Origin: Polaribacter sp.
Lineage (GTDB): Bacteria; Bacteroidota; Bacteroidia; Flavobacteriales; Flavobacteriaceae
DNA length: 49,399 bases
Direction: 5' to 3'
NCBI GenBank assembly: GCA_029245785.1
Contig: JAQWOR010000022.1
Location: forward strand, 1 to 49,399
The notes beneath the pieces were generated by a model, which worked only from the letters and a program-made list of their open reading frames with translations, made no database searches and was not told the origin of the DNA. Below, piece by piece: positions 17,831-26,145 of this stretch. Each line of letters opens with the position of its first letter. The first letter of the stretch is position 1. A program made the position numbers and the translations under genes.

Positions 17831-18232
17831 TCATTCTCTTTCTTGACAGAGTTCTATCAAAACACCGTTGGTGCTTTTTGGGTGTAAAAAAGCCACCATT
17901 TTATTGTCTGCACCCATTTTAGGGGTTTCATTTAAAACCGTAAAGCCTTCTTCTTTTAGGCGTTTTATTTCAGAGATAATATCGGTTACCGCAAAGGCAA
18001 TGTGATGAACTCCTTCTCCTTTTTTAGTGATAAATTTTGCAATTGGACTTTCGGGTGTTGTGGCCTCTAGGAGCTCTATTTTGTTAGGTCCCACATCAAA
18101 AAATGAAGTTTTAACGCCTTCACTTTTTACGGTTTCTGTTTTATAATGTGGTTTTCCAAAAAGTGCAGCAAATAGTTTATTCGATTTTTCGATGTCTTTT
18201 ACAGCAATACCAATATGTTCTATTTTTTTCAT
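17831..18232 (-). CDS. mce: Methylmalonyl-CoA epimerase
   Basis: Interconverts (R)- and (S)-methylmalonyl-CoA in propionate/succinate metabolism. It is a 133-residue VOC-superfamily protein with two beta-alpha-beta-beta-beta modules; the metal-binding residues are visible in EHIGIAV (His6), VHHIAFAV in the second module and the C-terminal GVLIELCQE. The stretch NKIELLEATTPESPIAKFI is typical of Mce and not of other VOC enzymes. Transcribed alone, divergent from rbfA. The 117 nt between it and ftsX hold no gene. Confidence 0.93.
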   Translation of the reverse strand: MKKIEHIGIAVKDIEKSNKLFAALFGKPHYKTETVKSEGVKTSFFDVGPNKIELLEATTPESPIAKFITKKGEGVHHIAFAVTDIISEIKRLKEEGFTVLNETPKMGADNKMVAFLHPKSTNGVLIELCQERE

Positions 18233-18282
18233 TTCGTGGTTTTCTATATCTCAAAAATAAACATTCTTTTGGGAATTATCCG

Positions 18283-18290
18283 TAAATTTG
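18283..18290 (+). promoter_or_regulatory. -7 element of rbfA, consistent with a leaderless mRNA
   Basis: TAAATTTG matches TAnnTTTG and ends only 4 nt before the rbfA ATG (18295), so transcription would start at or within a base or two of the start codon. A TTTG at 18268-18271 is only 11 bp upstream, closer than the usual -33 spacing. Confidence 0.5.
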
Positions 18291-18294
18291 CCGC

Positions 18295-18690
18295 ATGGAA
18301 GAAACAAATCGACAGAAAAAAATTGCAGGAGTCATACAAAAGGACTTGGTAGATGTTTTACAACGTGCTGCGCAGGAAGGAATGCAAGGAGTTATAATTT
18401 CGGTTTCTAAAGTAAGAGTCACTACAGATTTGAGTATCGCAAAAGTATATTTAAGTGTTTTTCCATCAGATAAAAGGGATGACTTGGTCAAAGGAATTCA
18501 ATCAAATACCACATTAATTAGACATGAATTGGCAAAGCGCACTAAAAATCAGTTGCGTAGAATGCCAGAGTTGACTTTTTATGGAGATGACTCTTTAGAT
18601 TATATCGAAGAAATTGATAAATCTTTGAGAGGAGAGGATTTAAATCCAATAGAAAATCCAACAATTTTACCCAAACGCAAAAAAACCTAA
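18295..18690 (+). CDS. rbfA: Ribosome-binding factor A
   Basis: Assembly factor that binds the immature 30S subunit near the 5' end of 16S rRNA. The 131-residue protein has the family N-terminus (NRQKKIAGVIQKDLVDVLQ), the KH-like core VRVTTDLSIAKVYLSVFPS and the segment RMPELTFYGDDSLDYIEEIDKSL that contains the conserved DDS..Y..I motif. The C-terminus is basic. The next gene, a LolC/E-type permease, begins 15 nt later and is likely co-transcribed, a pairing common in Flavobacteriia. Confidence 0.95.
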   Translation: MEETNRQKKIAGVIQKDLVDVLQRAAQEGMQGVIISVSKVRVTTDLSIAKVYLSVFPSDKRDDLVKGIQSNTTLIRHELAKRTKNQLRRMPELTFYGDDSLDYIEEIDKSLRGEDLNPIENPTILPKRKKT

Positions 18691-18705
18691 CCTTTAAAAG
18701 CCTCT

Positions 18706-19911
18706 TTGAATTTCTCGTTATACATAGCCAAAAGATATTTGATTGCTAAAAGTGGCAATAACACCATAAATATAATTACAATTATTGCTTCTTTTGGAGT
18801 AATTGTTGGTGCCTTGGCTTTGTTTATCATCCTTTCAGGATTTTCTGGCTTTAAAACGTTTACCAATTCGATGTTAAACGACTCGGATCCAGATATAAAA
18901 GTAACAACGACCAAAGGGAAATCATTTTTTTATACAGATAGCATTGCTTCAATTGTTTCAAAAACAGCAGGTGTTCAATCTGTTGCTACAAGTATTGAAG
19001 AGCGTGTTTTTTTACAATACAAACAGAAAGAACAGATTGCATATATAAAAGGAGTAAGTGCCAATTACACAAAAATTACACCTATAGATTCGACTCTTAT
19101 CGTTGGGCAATGGCTAGATTCAGAGTATGTAAATAGCGCTGTAATTGGTTCAGGGATTTCTGATAAATTATCATTGGGAGTTTTAAACTTCGGAGCGCTG
19201 TTAGAGGTCAAAGCTCCAAAATCAGGAACAGGGCTTATGTTGAGTAAGTCTAGTTCTTTTAGTTCTGTAGCAACACAAATTGTTGGCGTTTATTCTGGTG
19301 CAGAAGAATTTGCAAATACATATGTTTTTGTAGGACTTTCGTTGGCGCAGAAGTTATTGAGCTACCAAGAAAATGAGATTAGTTCATTAGAAATAAAATT
19401 GACAGATGACGTAGAGCACAATGTTGTTGCAGAAACCCTTCAACAATATTTAGGTGCCGATTTTAAGGTAGAGACAAGAATACAGCTCAATGCACTGACG
19501 TATAAAGTTTTGAACACAGAAGAGTTGGTTTCGTATTTGATCTTTACATTGATCATTATTATTGCTTTATTCAATGTTATTGGAGCCATTATTATGATGA
19601 TTATTGACAAAAAGAACAATTTAAAAACCCTTTTCAGTTTAGGAGTCACGATTAAAGAGATTAAAAGAATTTTTGTGTATCAAGGTTTTTTACTAACACT
19701 CTTTGGATTATCTGTAGGGCTGATTCTTGGAGTTCTCCTGATTTTTTTACAACAGAAATTTCAATTGTTTATGATTACGCCAAGCATTCCATATCCAGTT
19801 GAGCTTCGGTTTTTAAATGTGTTGGTGGTTGCGTTTACCATTGCCATCTTAGGTTATATCGCCGCCAAAATTGCAAGTAGCAGAATTTCTATTGCTTTTA
19901 TTGAAAGGTAA
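18706..19911 (+). CDS. LolC/LolE-type ABC transporter permease (FtsX-like domain)
   Basis: A 401-residue inner-membrane permease that releases lipoproteins to the outer-membrane pathway, working with a LolD ATPase encoded elsewhere. It shows the start N-F-S-L-Y-I-A-K-R-Y, TM1 (about 22-46), a large periplasmic MacB-PCD-like domain, and three C-terminal TM helices with the loop SLGVTIKEIKRIFVYQG. The start codon is TTG at 18706, because the conserved N-terminus begins exactly there and no nearby ATG fits. A 16-bp palindrome (19909-19924) covers the stop codon. Confidence 0.9.
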   Translation: MNFSLYIAKRYLIAKSGNNTINIITIIASFGVIVGALALFIILSGFSGFKTFTNSMLNDSDPDIKVTTTKGKSFFYTDSIASIVSKTAGVQSVATSIEERVFLQYKQKEQIAYIKGVSANYTKITPIDSTLIVGQWLDSEYVNSAVIGSGISDKLSLGVLNFGALLEVKAPKSGTGLMLSKSSSFSSVATQIVGVYSGAEEFANTYVFVGLSLAQKLLSYQENEISSLEIKLTDDVEHNVVAETLQQYLGADFKVETRIQLNALTYKVLNTEELVSYLIFTLIIIIALFNVIGAIIMMIIDKKNNLKTLFSLGVTIKEIKRIFVYQGFLLTLFGLSVGLILGVLLIFLQQKFQLFMITPSIPYPVELRFLNVLVVAFTIAILGYIAAKIASSRISIAFIER

Positions 19912-19924
19912 ATAAATTTATTTA
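19909..19924. repeat. 16-bp perfect palindrome at the stop of the Lol permease
   Basis: TAAATAAATTTATTTA is fully self-complementary and contains the TAA stop. It is A/T only and has no T-tail, so it is not a clear terminator. Confidence 0.4.
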
Positions 19925-19991
19925 GGAGATCAATACAATTCTTTAAATTGCTATTTTTAGAGTTCGATTTACATATAAAAAATTCTTTGAT

Positions 19992-20540
19992 ATGAAAAAA
20001 ATCCTTATACTCCTTACTATTTTAGGTTTGTTTGGCTGTTCTTCAAATAAAACAATTAGCTCAGAGGGCAGAAATTTTGTTTCTCTGGATAGTATTGGTC
20101 TTGCTAATAAATTTAAAGATTACACCTTAGATGTTCCTGATAATTGGTATTCATATCTAGGTTTACATGAGAGCTTAATGTTTTCTCCAAAAAAATTAAT
20201 AAATGAGAATTTAGGTTTTTATTTGAGTTTTTTTGGTGTTGGAGAACATGGTTCTTTTGATAAAAAGGTAACGAAAGAGCTTTTTCTTAAAAGTGAATTA
20301 GAAAGATCTAAAAAAATAAATCATCAAATAATTAAAAGAACACACCCTTTATATGGAGAGTATTTTGTCATTAGCCGATCAACAAATTTAAGAGGTGAAG
20401 TTTCTCAGCGGCGGATATTAACGATATTGATTACAAACAAAGAAAAACACTTCACATTAGTGTACTCATCTTCAGGTGCGTATTATGAAAAATATCTGAT
20501 TGATGTATTTAAAATGATTGAATCATTTAGAATAAAATAA
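19992..20540 (+). CDS. Putative lipoprotein of unknown function
   Basis: A 182-residue protein with a lipoprotein signal (MKKILILLTILGLFGCSSNK, lipobox LFGC). The mature part contains YTLDVPDNWYSYLGLHESLMFSP, reminiscent of proteins with a PsbP/DcrB-like fold that bind a surface ligand, and ends with IDVFKMIESFRIK, also like that fold. This resemblance is weak, so I give no function. Convergent with dusB, with 18 nt between the stops. Confidence 0.8.
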   Translation: MKKILILLTILGLFGCSSNKTISSEGRNFVSLDSIGLANKFKDYTLDVPDNWYSYLGLHESLMFSPKKLINENLGFYLSFFGVGEHGSFDKKVTKELFLKSELERSKKINHQIIKRTHPLYGEYFVISRSTNLRGEVSQRRILTILITNKEKHFTLVYSSSGAYYEKYLIDVFKMIESFRIK

Positions 20541-20558
20541 GGATACTAGTAAAACTAT

Positions 20559-21560
20559 TTAACGATAATCAGGAATTACTGTATTTCCAAATTTTTCTAA
20601 GACTTCATCAAAAACAGCAAATACATCTGCTGGGTCAAACTCGGTCACCATTCGCAATCGGTATTCTTTAAAATGTGGAATTCCTTTAAAGTAATTGGTA
20701 TAATGTCTTCTGGTTTCTAAAACCCCTAAGGCATCGCCTTTCCAATCAATGGCCATTTTTAAATGTCTGCGAGCAATTTCTACACGCTCAGAAATCGTAG
20801 GAGAATCCAAATGCTCGCCTGTTTTAAAAAAGTGTTTTACCTCTTTAAAAAACCATGGAGAGCCAATAGAAGCTCTGCCAATCATGGCGCCATCTAAACC
20901 ATATATATCACGCATTTCCATTGCTTTTTCAGGAGAAGTAATGTCTCCATTTCCAAATACTGGAATGTGCATTCGTTGGTTGTTTTTTACCTCAGCAATT
21001 GGCGCCCAATCTGCATCGCCTTTGTACATTTGAGCACGTGTTCTGCCATGAATGGAAATGGCTTTACAACCCACATCTTGCAAGCGTTCTGCAACTTCTA
21101 CAATTTGGATAGAATCATGATCCCAGCCCAAACGTGTTTTTACAGTAATGGGTAAATGGGTGTGTTTTACCATGGCTTCGGTCAGCGAAACCATTAAGTC
21201 AATGTATTTTAAAATTCCAGCTCCAGCACCTTTAGAAACCACCTTTTTTACAGGGCACCCAAAATTAATGTCAATAATATCTGGCTTTGATTTTTCGACA
21301 ATTTCGATTGTTTTGAGCATGGAGTCTAAGTTGGCACCAAAAATCTGAATGCCTACAGGGCGTTCCTTTTCATAGATGTCTAGCTTCATTACGCTTTTGG
21401 CAGCATCACGAATTAAGCCTTCAGAAGAAATAAATTCTGTGTACACCACATCTGCACCTTGTTCTTTACACAAGGCTCTAAAAGGAGGGTCGCTCACATC
21501 TTCCATGGGCGCCAACAACAACGGAAAATCACACAATTCGATATCACCTATTTTTACCAT
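20559..21560 (-). CDS. dusB: tRNA-dihydrouridine synthase
   Basis: FMN-dependent reduction of uridine to dihydrouridine in the tRNA D loop. The 333-residue protein has the TIM-barrel signatures LLAPMEDVSDPPFR (18-28), the catalytic Cys102 within NFGCPVKKVVSKGAG, KTRLGWD, IHGRTRAQMYKGDADW and GNGDI, and a C-terminal helical domain. The length and motifs fit the DusB group. The -7 element lies 4 nt before the ATG, so the mRNA may be leaderless. A MITE-like element lies immediately upstream. Confidence 0.94.
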   Translation of the reverse strand: MVKIGDIELCDFPLLLAPMEDVSDPPFRALCKEQGADVVYTEFISSEGLIRDAAKSVMKLDIYEKERPVGIQIFGANLDSMLKTIEIVEKSKPDIIDINFGCPVKKVVSKGAGAGILKYIDLMVSLTEAMVKHTHLPITVKTRLGWDHDSIQIVEVAERLQDVGCKAISIHGRTRAQMYKGDADWAPIAEVKNNQRMHIPVFGNGDITSPEKAMEMRDIYGLDGAMIGRASIGSPWFFKEVKHFFKTGEHLDSPTISERVEIARRHLKMAIDWKGDALGVLETRRHYTNYFKGIPHFKEYRLRMVTEFDPADVFAVFDEVLEKFGNTVIPDYR

Positions 21561-21564
21561 GCTG

Positions 21565-21572
21565 CAAAGTTA
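21565..21572 (-). promoter_or_regulatory. -7 element of dusB, consistent with a leaderless mRNA
   Basis: The minus strand reads TAACTTTG, then CAGC, then the dusB ATG. The expected -33 region (about 21592-21600) falls inside the left end of the MITE-like element, where only TTTTC is found in place of TTTG. Confidence 0.55.
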
Positions 21573-21584
21573 CTTTTTTTATTT

Positions 21585-21746
21585 AGTGTCTGATCGAAAA
21601 CAGACAGATTTTATAAAACGAGTAATTTTTGATGAGATGTATACTTATTTTTAGGAGGTGATGCCTTAGTATCAGACGATTAAAAATAAGTATAAAGATT
21701 GCAAAAAGAGCTGTTTTTAATTTTGTTATGTTTCCGACTAGACACT
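21585..21746. mobile_element. MITE-like element, 162 bp, with inverted ends and a central hairpin
   Basis: The left end AGTGTCTGATCGAAAACA (21585-21602) and the reverse complement of the right end, AGTGTCTAGTCGGAAACA (21729-21746), match at 15 of 18 positions. ATTT flanks both sides (21581-21584 and 21747-21750), a possible 4-bp target duplication, although A/T richness weakens this. Inside are a 14-bp perfect inverted repeat and no coding capacity. It looks like a non-autonomous transposon derivative; the parent insertion sequence family cannot be named from the window. Confidence 0.6.
21640..21694. repeat. 14-bp inverted repeat with a Shine-Dalgarno-like loop
   Basis: TATACTTATTTTTA (21640-21653) and TAAAAATAAGTATA (21681-21694) are perfectly complementary around a 27-nt loop. 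The loop side holds AGGAGGTGAT (21653-21662), the exact complement of the usual 16S rRNA 3' end, followed by the minimal ORF ATG-CCT-TAG. Confidence 0.7.
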
Positions 21747-21762
21747 ATTTAATGATAAAAAG

Positions 21763-21799
21763 AAAAGACCCATTAGCTTTTGAAACCAATGGACCTTTT
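21763..21799 (-). terminator. Putative terminator of the M28 peptidase gene
   Basis: AAAAG-CCATT and AATGG-CTTTT pair with a two-base internal mismatch around a loop of about ten bases, and T-rich sequence follows on the minus strand, 20 nt beyond the peptidase stop. The imperfect stem keeps confidence moderate. Confidence 0.5.
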
Positions 21800-21818
21800 A
21801 AATGTTTTTTAAGAAGGT

Positions 21819-23033
21819 TTAAAACTGAATCTTAGCTTTTACTTCTTTCCCTTTTCTGTTAACAAGAACGGTTGTTGTATCACCCGCTTTAAAGACAGAC
21901 AATGCTTTCATATAGCTCATCATATCAGTAATTTTTTTATCACCTAATTGAATTACAATGTCTCCTTTTTGTAAGCCGGCTTTAATGGCAGGTTTGTCTT
22001 CGCTAACACCATCAATTCGCATGCCTTTTCCATCATACATATAATCTGGAATAACTCCTAAACCAACTTTAAAACGTACTTGAGCTTTTTCACTTTTAGT
22101 TTTTCTGAATGCTAATTTTCCGTTGTCGTTTAAATCAGTAACAATATTAAAAATGTACTTAGAAACAAGTTCCATTCCTTCATAATTTAAGGTTTCGGTG
22201 TCATCACTTGGCTTGTGATAATCTCCATGCTGACCTGTAAAAAAATGCAATACAGGCATGTCTCCTAAATAAAAACTTGTATGATCGCTTGGGCCAACTC
22301 CAGATTCTTTCTGAATCAATTTAAAATTAGTATTATGTGATTTTAAAACTTGTTTAAAAATTGGAGAAGTTCCAGTCCCGTAAACCGCTAGTGCGCTATC
22401 TTTTAGTCTGCCAACCATGTCCATATTAATCATATAAGAAACCGCTTTGGTATTTATAGTTGGGTTTTTAACAAAGTAGTTAGAACCCAATAACCCCATT
22501 TCTTCTCCAGAAAATGCCATAAACAAATAGTTGTTATTGGTGTTTTTATCTTTTAGTTTGCTTATTAAGTTTAGCATAACAGCTACGCCACTAGCATTGT
22601 CATCTGCGCCGTTATGAATTGCCTTTTCTCCTTTGTACAAAGAACCTTCTCCTCCATATCCTAAATGATCAAAGTGTGCTCCAATAACCACCGTGTTTTC
22701 GGCTTTGTTATCTAAATAACCAACAACATTTCTTCCTGTAATTGTTCCGTCAGCATTTTCAGTAAACTTAACTTCTTCGTGTGGGTTTGTTTTTGGTTTA
22801 AAAGTAAAATCTTGATAAAAACCGTTAGTCCCTTTTCCTGTTAGACCTAGTTTTTCGAATCTGTCTTTAATGTATTCGGCAGCTTTTAATTCACCAGGTG
22901 TTCCGGTTTGTCTTCCTTCTAATTTGTCATCGGCTAAAAAAGCCACATCTTCTTTAATTTTGTTTTCGGGCTTGTATTCTTTGTTGCAAGAAATTAGTAA
23001 CGATAAAAAGATAAAAATTATAAAATTTTTCAT
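21819..23033 (-). CDS. M28-family metallopeptidase with C-terminal PDZ domain, lipoprotein
   Basis: A 404-residue zinc aminopeptidase-like enzyme, membrane-anchored through a lipobox (LISC, Cys16). An N-terminal region (LEGRQTGTPGELKAAEYI) typical of M28 peptidases leads to the zinc ligands and catalytic residues: His120 in GAHFDHLG, Asp144 in NGADDNASG, the Glu pair 177-178 in FSGEEMG, Asp205 in NMDMVG and a final His in YHKPSDD (H273). Residues about 315-404 form a PDZ domain (IDGVSEDKPAIKAGLQKGD). It probably acts on peptides in the periplasm or at the cell surface. Divergent from a PD40 lipoprotein. Confidence 0.92.
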   Translation of the reverse strand: MKNFIIFIFLSLLISCNKEYKPENKIKEDVAFLADDKLEGRQTGTPGELKAAEYIKDRFEKLGLTGKGTNGFYQDFTFKPKTNPHEEVKFTENADGTITGRNVVGYLDNKAENTVVIGAHFDHLGYGGEGSLYKGEKAIHNGADDNASGVAVMLNLISKLKDKNTNNNYLFMAFSGEEMGLLGSNYFVKNPTINTKAVSYMINMDMVGRLKDSALAVYGTGTSPIFKQVLKSHNTNFKLIQKESGVGPSDHTSFYLGDMPVLHFFTGQHGDYHKPSDDTETLNYEGMELVSKYIFNIVTDLNDNGKLAFRKTKSEKAQVRFKVGLGVIPDYMYDGKGMRIDGVSEDKPAIKAGLQKGDIVIQLGDKKITDMMSYMKALSVFKAGDTTTVLVNRKGKEVKAKIQF

Positions 23034-23044
23034 GGTTTATGTAT

Positions 23045-23061
23045 TATTTTTGACAAAAATA
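23045..23061. promoter_or_regulatory. 17-bp palindrome in the divergent intergenic region
   Basis: TATTTTTGACAAAAATA is a perfect palindrome around a central A. Its TTTG (23049-23052) lies 19 bp ahead of GTTATTTG (23072-23079), a partial -7 match for the gene at 23100, so the palindrome may overlap a -33 element. Confidence 0.4.
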
Positions 23062-23099
23062 GCTAATAAAAGTTATTTGTAGAATTAAAACAATAAGTA

Positions 23100-24206
23100 A
23101 TGAAATTAAGAGTTCTTTATTTGATGATTTTTGCATTGGCGGTTGTGTCTTGTAAAAGCAATAAAAAAGACAACGCTGACGCGAAATCTGGAGAAACAAA
23201 AAAATGGAAAAACACGTTAATATATCCAGAAGAAGTTCACTTTAAATCGATACAGCAAATTACATTTGGAGGAGATAACGCAGAAGCATATTGGAGTTTT
23301 GATGATCAGCAAATCATCTTTCAATCGAATAATAAAAATTGGGGAGTAGCGTGTGATCAAATGTTCTTGATGAATGTTGGAGAAACGTTTAAAGACACCA
23401 AGCCACCAATGATTTCTACAGGCCTAGGAAGAACTACCTGTGCGTATTTTTTACCAGATAATAAGAGCTATGTATACGGCTCTACACATTTAGGAGGAAA
23501 AGAATGTCCGCCGGCACCTTTGCGAAGAGAAGGCAAATATGTGTGGCCAATTTATGAGAGCTATGATATTTTTGTTGCTGATTTAAAAGGGAATATTACC
23601 AAACAACTAACCACAGAGCCTGGTTATGATGCAGAAGCAACAGTGTATCCAAAAGGAGATAAAATAGTCTTTACTTCTATGAGAACTGGAGATTTAGAAT
23701 TGTTTACTATGAATATTGACGGAACAGATGTAAAACAGATTACTTCTGAATTAGGGTATGATGGAGGTGCGTTTTTTTCACCAGATGGAACCCAGTTAAT
23801 TTTCCGTTCTTCTAGACCAAAAACTCCAGAAGAAATTAAAGAATACAAAGATTTATTAAAAGAAGGATTGGTGCAGCCAACAGAAATGGAATTGTACATT
23901 TGTAATGCAGACGGATCTGATTTAAAGCAGCTAACAGACTTAGGAAACGCGAATTGGAGTCCGTTTTTTCATCCTTCAGGAAAGAAAATTTTATTCTCTT
24001 CGAACTTTGAAGCAGAAAGAGGATTTCCATTCAATTTATACATGATTGATGTTGATGGTAAAAACCTAAAAAGAATTACTCATGGAGAAACATTTGACGC
24101 GTTTCCTGTGTTTTCTAATGATGGTAAGAAGTTGATTTTTTCATCCAATAGAAATAACGGTGGAGGTCACGACACAAATTTGTTTATTGCAGAATGGCAA
24201 GATTAG
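23100..24206 (+). CDS. TolB/PD40 beta-propeller lipoprotein
   Basis: A 368-residue lipoprotein (lipobox VVSC) with TolB-like WD40/PD40 repeats such as ATVYPKGDKIVFTSMRTGDLELFTMNIDG, GAFFSPDGTQLIFRSSR and SPFFHPSGKKILFSSN, forming a propeller of about five to six blades. There is no Tol-system neighbour, so it is probably not the TolB of a Tol-Pal complex but one of the many Bacteroidota propeller proteins that act in the periplasm. A cysteine-containing insertion (STGLGRTTCAYFLPD, GGKECPPAP) is typical of this subgroup. lepA follows 51 nt later with its own promoter. Confidence 0.88.
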   Translation: MKLRVLYLMIFALAVVSCKSNKKDNADAKSGETKKWKNTLIYPEEVHFKSIQQITFGGDNAEAYWSFDDQQIIFQSNNKNWGVACDQMFLMNVGETFKDTKPPMISTGLGRTTCAYFLPDNKSYVYGSTHLGGKECPPAPLRREGKYVWPIYESYDIFVADLKGNITKQLTTEPGYDAEATVYPKGDKIVFTSMRTGDLELFTMNIDGTDVKQITSELGYDGGAFFSPDGTQLIFRSSRPKTPEEIKEYKDLLKEGLVQPTEMELYICNADGSDLKQLTDLGNANWSPFFHPSGKKILFSSNFEAERGFPFNLYMIDVDGKNLKRITHGETFDAFPVFSNDGKKLIFSSNRNNGGGHDTNLFIAEWQD

Positions 24207-24225
24207 TTTGATACATGAATTAGTA

Positions 24226-24233
24226 TATATTTG
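24226..24233 (+). promoter_or_regulatory. -7 promoter element of lepA
   Basis: TATATTTG matches TAnnTTTG, 24 nt before the lepA ATG. A TTTG at 24207-24210 is 15 bp upstream, slightly closer than usual. Confidence 0.5.
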
Positions 24234-24257
24234 CACATTTAAGAAATTATCCATTTA

Positions 24258-26054
24258 ATGAAGAATATTAGAAACTTTTGCATAATCGCACATATTGATC
24301 ATGGAAAAAGCACATTAGCAGATAGGTTGTTAGAATATACCGGCTCTGTTACTGATAGAGAAAAGAAAGATCAATTGTTAGACAGTATGGATTTGGAGCG
24401 TGAGCGCGGCATCACAATCAAATCACATGCCATCCAAATGGAATATGTCTATAAAGGAGAAGACTATATTTTAAATTTGATTGATACACCAGGACACGTA
24501 GATTTTTCGTACGAAGTATCTCGTTCTATTGCTGCTTGTGAAGGTGCATTGCTCATTGTAGATGCTGCACAAAGTATTCAGGCACAAACCATTTCAAATT
24601 TATATTTGGCCTTAGATAATGATTTAGAGATCATTCCAGTTTTAAATAAAGTAGATCTGCCAAGTGCCAATCCAGAAGAAGTAACGGATGATATTGTAGA
24701 CTTGTTAGGTTGTGAAGCTGAAGAAGTAATTCACGCAAGTGGAAAAACAGGTTTTGGTGTTGATGCTATTTTAGCAGCCATTATTGATAGAGTTCCTGCT
24801 CCAAAAGGAGACCCAGAAGCACCATTGCAAGCCTTGATTTTTGATTCTGTATACAATTCGTATCGTGGAATTGAAACCTATTTTAGAGTATTGAATGGAG
24901 AGATTAAAAAAGGGCAACGCATCAAATTTATGGCAACCAACAATGAGTATTTTGCTGATGAAGTTGGAACACTAAAATTAGAACAGGTTGTGAAAAAATC
25001 AGTAAAGACGGGTGATGTTGGGTATTTAATCACTGGAATTAAAACCGCAAAAGAAGTAAAAGTAGGAGATACAATTACCGATGCTGTAAACCCTACTACA
25101 GCAACTATTGATGGTTTTGAAGATGTAAAACCGATGGTTTTTGCAGGAATTTACCCTGTAGATACAGAAGATTATGAAGAGTTGCGATACTCTATGGAAA
25201 AACTGCAATTGAATGACGCTTCTTTGGTGTTTGTGCCAGAAAGTTCAGCAGCTTTGGGCTTTGGTTTTCGTTGTGGATTTTTAGGAATGCTACACATGGA
25301 AATTATTCAAGAACGTTTAGAACGAGAATTCAACATGACGGTAATTACAACCGTTCCCAATGTATCATATCACGCATATACAAAAAAAGCACCTACAGAA
25401 GTACTTGTCTTAAACAATCCAACAGATTTACCAGACCCATCTCGATTAGATCGAGTAGAAGAACCATATATCAAAGCCTCAATTATTACCAAATCAGAAT
25501 TTGTGGGGCAAGTAATGTCGCTTTGTATTGAAAAACGTGGATTAATCACCAATCAAACCTATTTAACAACAGAGCGTGTTGAGTTGAATTTCGACATGCC
25601 TTTGGCAGAAATTGTGTTCGATTTTTACGATCGTTTAAAAACAGTTTCTAAGGGATATGCTTCATTTGATTATCACCCAATTGGCATGCGAGAATCAAAA
25701 TTAGTGCGTGTAGATATTCTATTAAACGGACAGCCTGTTGATGCGCTATCTGCCTTGCTACATGCAGATAATGCCTATAGTATTGGTAAAAAAATCACCG
25801 AAAAACTAAAGCAATTAATTCCAAGACAGCAATTTGATATTCCAATTCAAGCAGCAATTGGAGCAAAAATTATTGCCAGAGAAACTACCAAAGCCTTGCG
25901 TAAAGATGTAACGGCTAAATGTTACGGAGGTGATATTTCTAGAAAACGAAAGTTGCTAGAAAAGCAGAAAAAAGGAAAAAAACGAATGCGTCAAGTAGGG
26001 AATGTAGAAATTCCGCAAGAAGCATTTATGGCAGTGTTAAAGCTGAATGATTAA
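24258..26054 (+). CDS. lepA: Elongation factor 4 (LepA), translational GTPase
   Basis: Ribosome-bound GTPase involved in initiation and back-translocation. The 598 residues contain the G domain ([10 protein letters not shown]-loop near residue 10, RERGITI switch [13 protein letters not shown]), domain II, the EF-G-like domains III and V, and the LepA-specific C-terminal domain ending in the basic [17 protein letters not shown] segment. Length and order match the family. Followed by a strong bidirectional terminator. Confidence 0.98.
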   Translation: MKNIRNFCIIAHIDHGKSTLADRLLEYTGSVTDREKKDQLLDSMDLERERGITIKSHAIQMEYVYKGEDYILNLIDTPGHVDFSYEVSRSIAACEGALLIVDAAQSIQAQTISNLYLALDNDLEIIPVLNKVDLPSANPEEVTDDIVDLLGCEAEEVIHASGKTGFGVDAILAAIIDRVPAPKGDPEAPLQALIFDSVYNSYRGIETYFRVLNGEIKKGQRIKFMATNNEYFADEVGTLKLEQVVKKSVKTGDVGYLITGIKTAKEVKVGDTITDAVNPTTATIDGFEDVKPMVFAGIYPVDTEDYEELRYSMEKLQLNDASLVFVPESSAALGFGFRCGFLGMLHMEIIQERLEREFNMTVITTVPNVSYHAYTKKAPTEVLVLNNPTDLPDPSRLDRVEEPYIKASIITKSEFVGQVMSLCIEKRGLITNQTYLTTERVELNFDMPLAEIVFDFYDRLKTVSKGYASFDYHPIGMRESKLVRVDILLNGQPVDALSALLHADNAYSIGKKITEKLKQLIPRQQFDIPIQAAIGAKIIARETTKALRKDVTAKCYGGDISRKRKLLEKQKKGKKRMRQVGNVEIPQEAFMAVLKLND

Positions 26055-26081
26055 CCCGAGAAATTGGGCATTAAACAATAT

Positions 26082-26118
26082 AAAAAGCTCCTTTGAGGTA
26101 TTTCTAAAGGAGCTTTTT
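26082..26118. terminator. Bidirectional terminator between lepA and the lipoprotein gene
   Basis: A 13-bp perfect stem AAAAAGCTCCTTT / AAAGGAGCTTTTT with an 11-nt loop. A run of T follows on the plus strand and the A-run gives T on the minus strand, so it can end both convergent transcripts. Confidence 0.92.
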
Positions 26119-26145
26119 ATTTGCAATTAGTAGTGTAGTCTATTT

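Noticed and set aside
23100..24206. TolB of a Tol-Pal system
   Set aside because: The gene encodes a lipoprotein with PD40 repeats but has no tolQRA/pal neighbours; the nearby exbBD operon is 4.6 kb away and of the TonB type.
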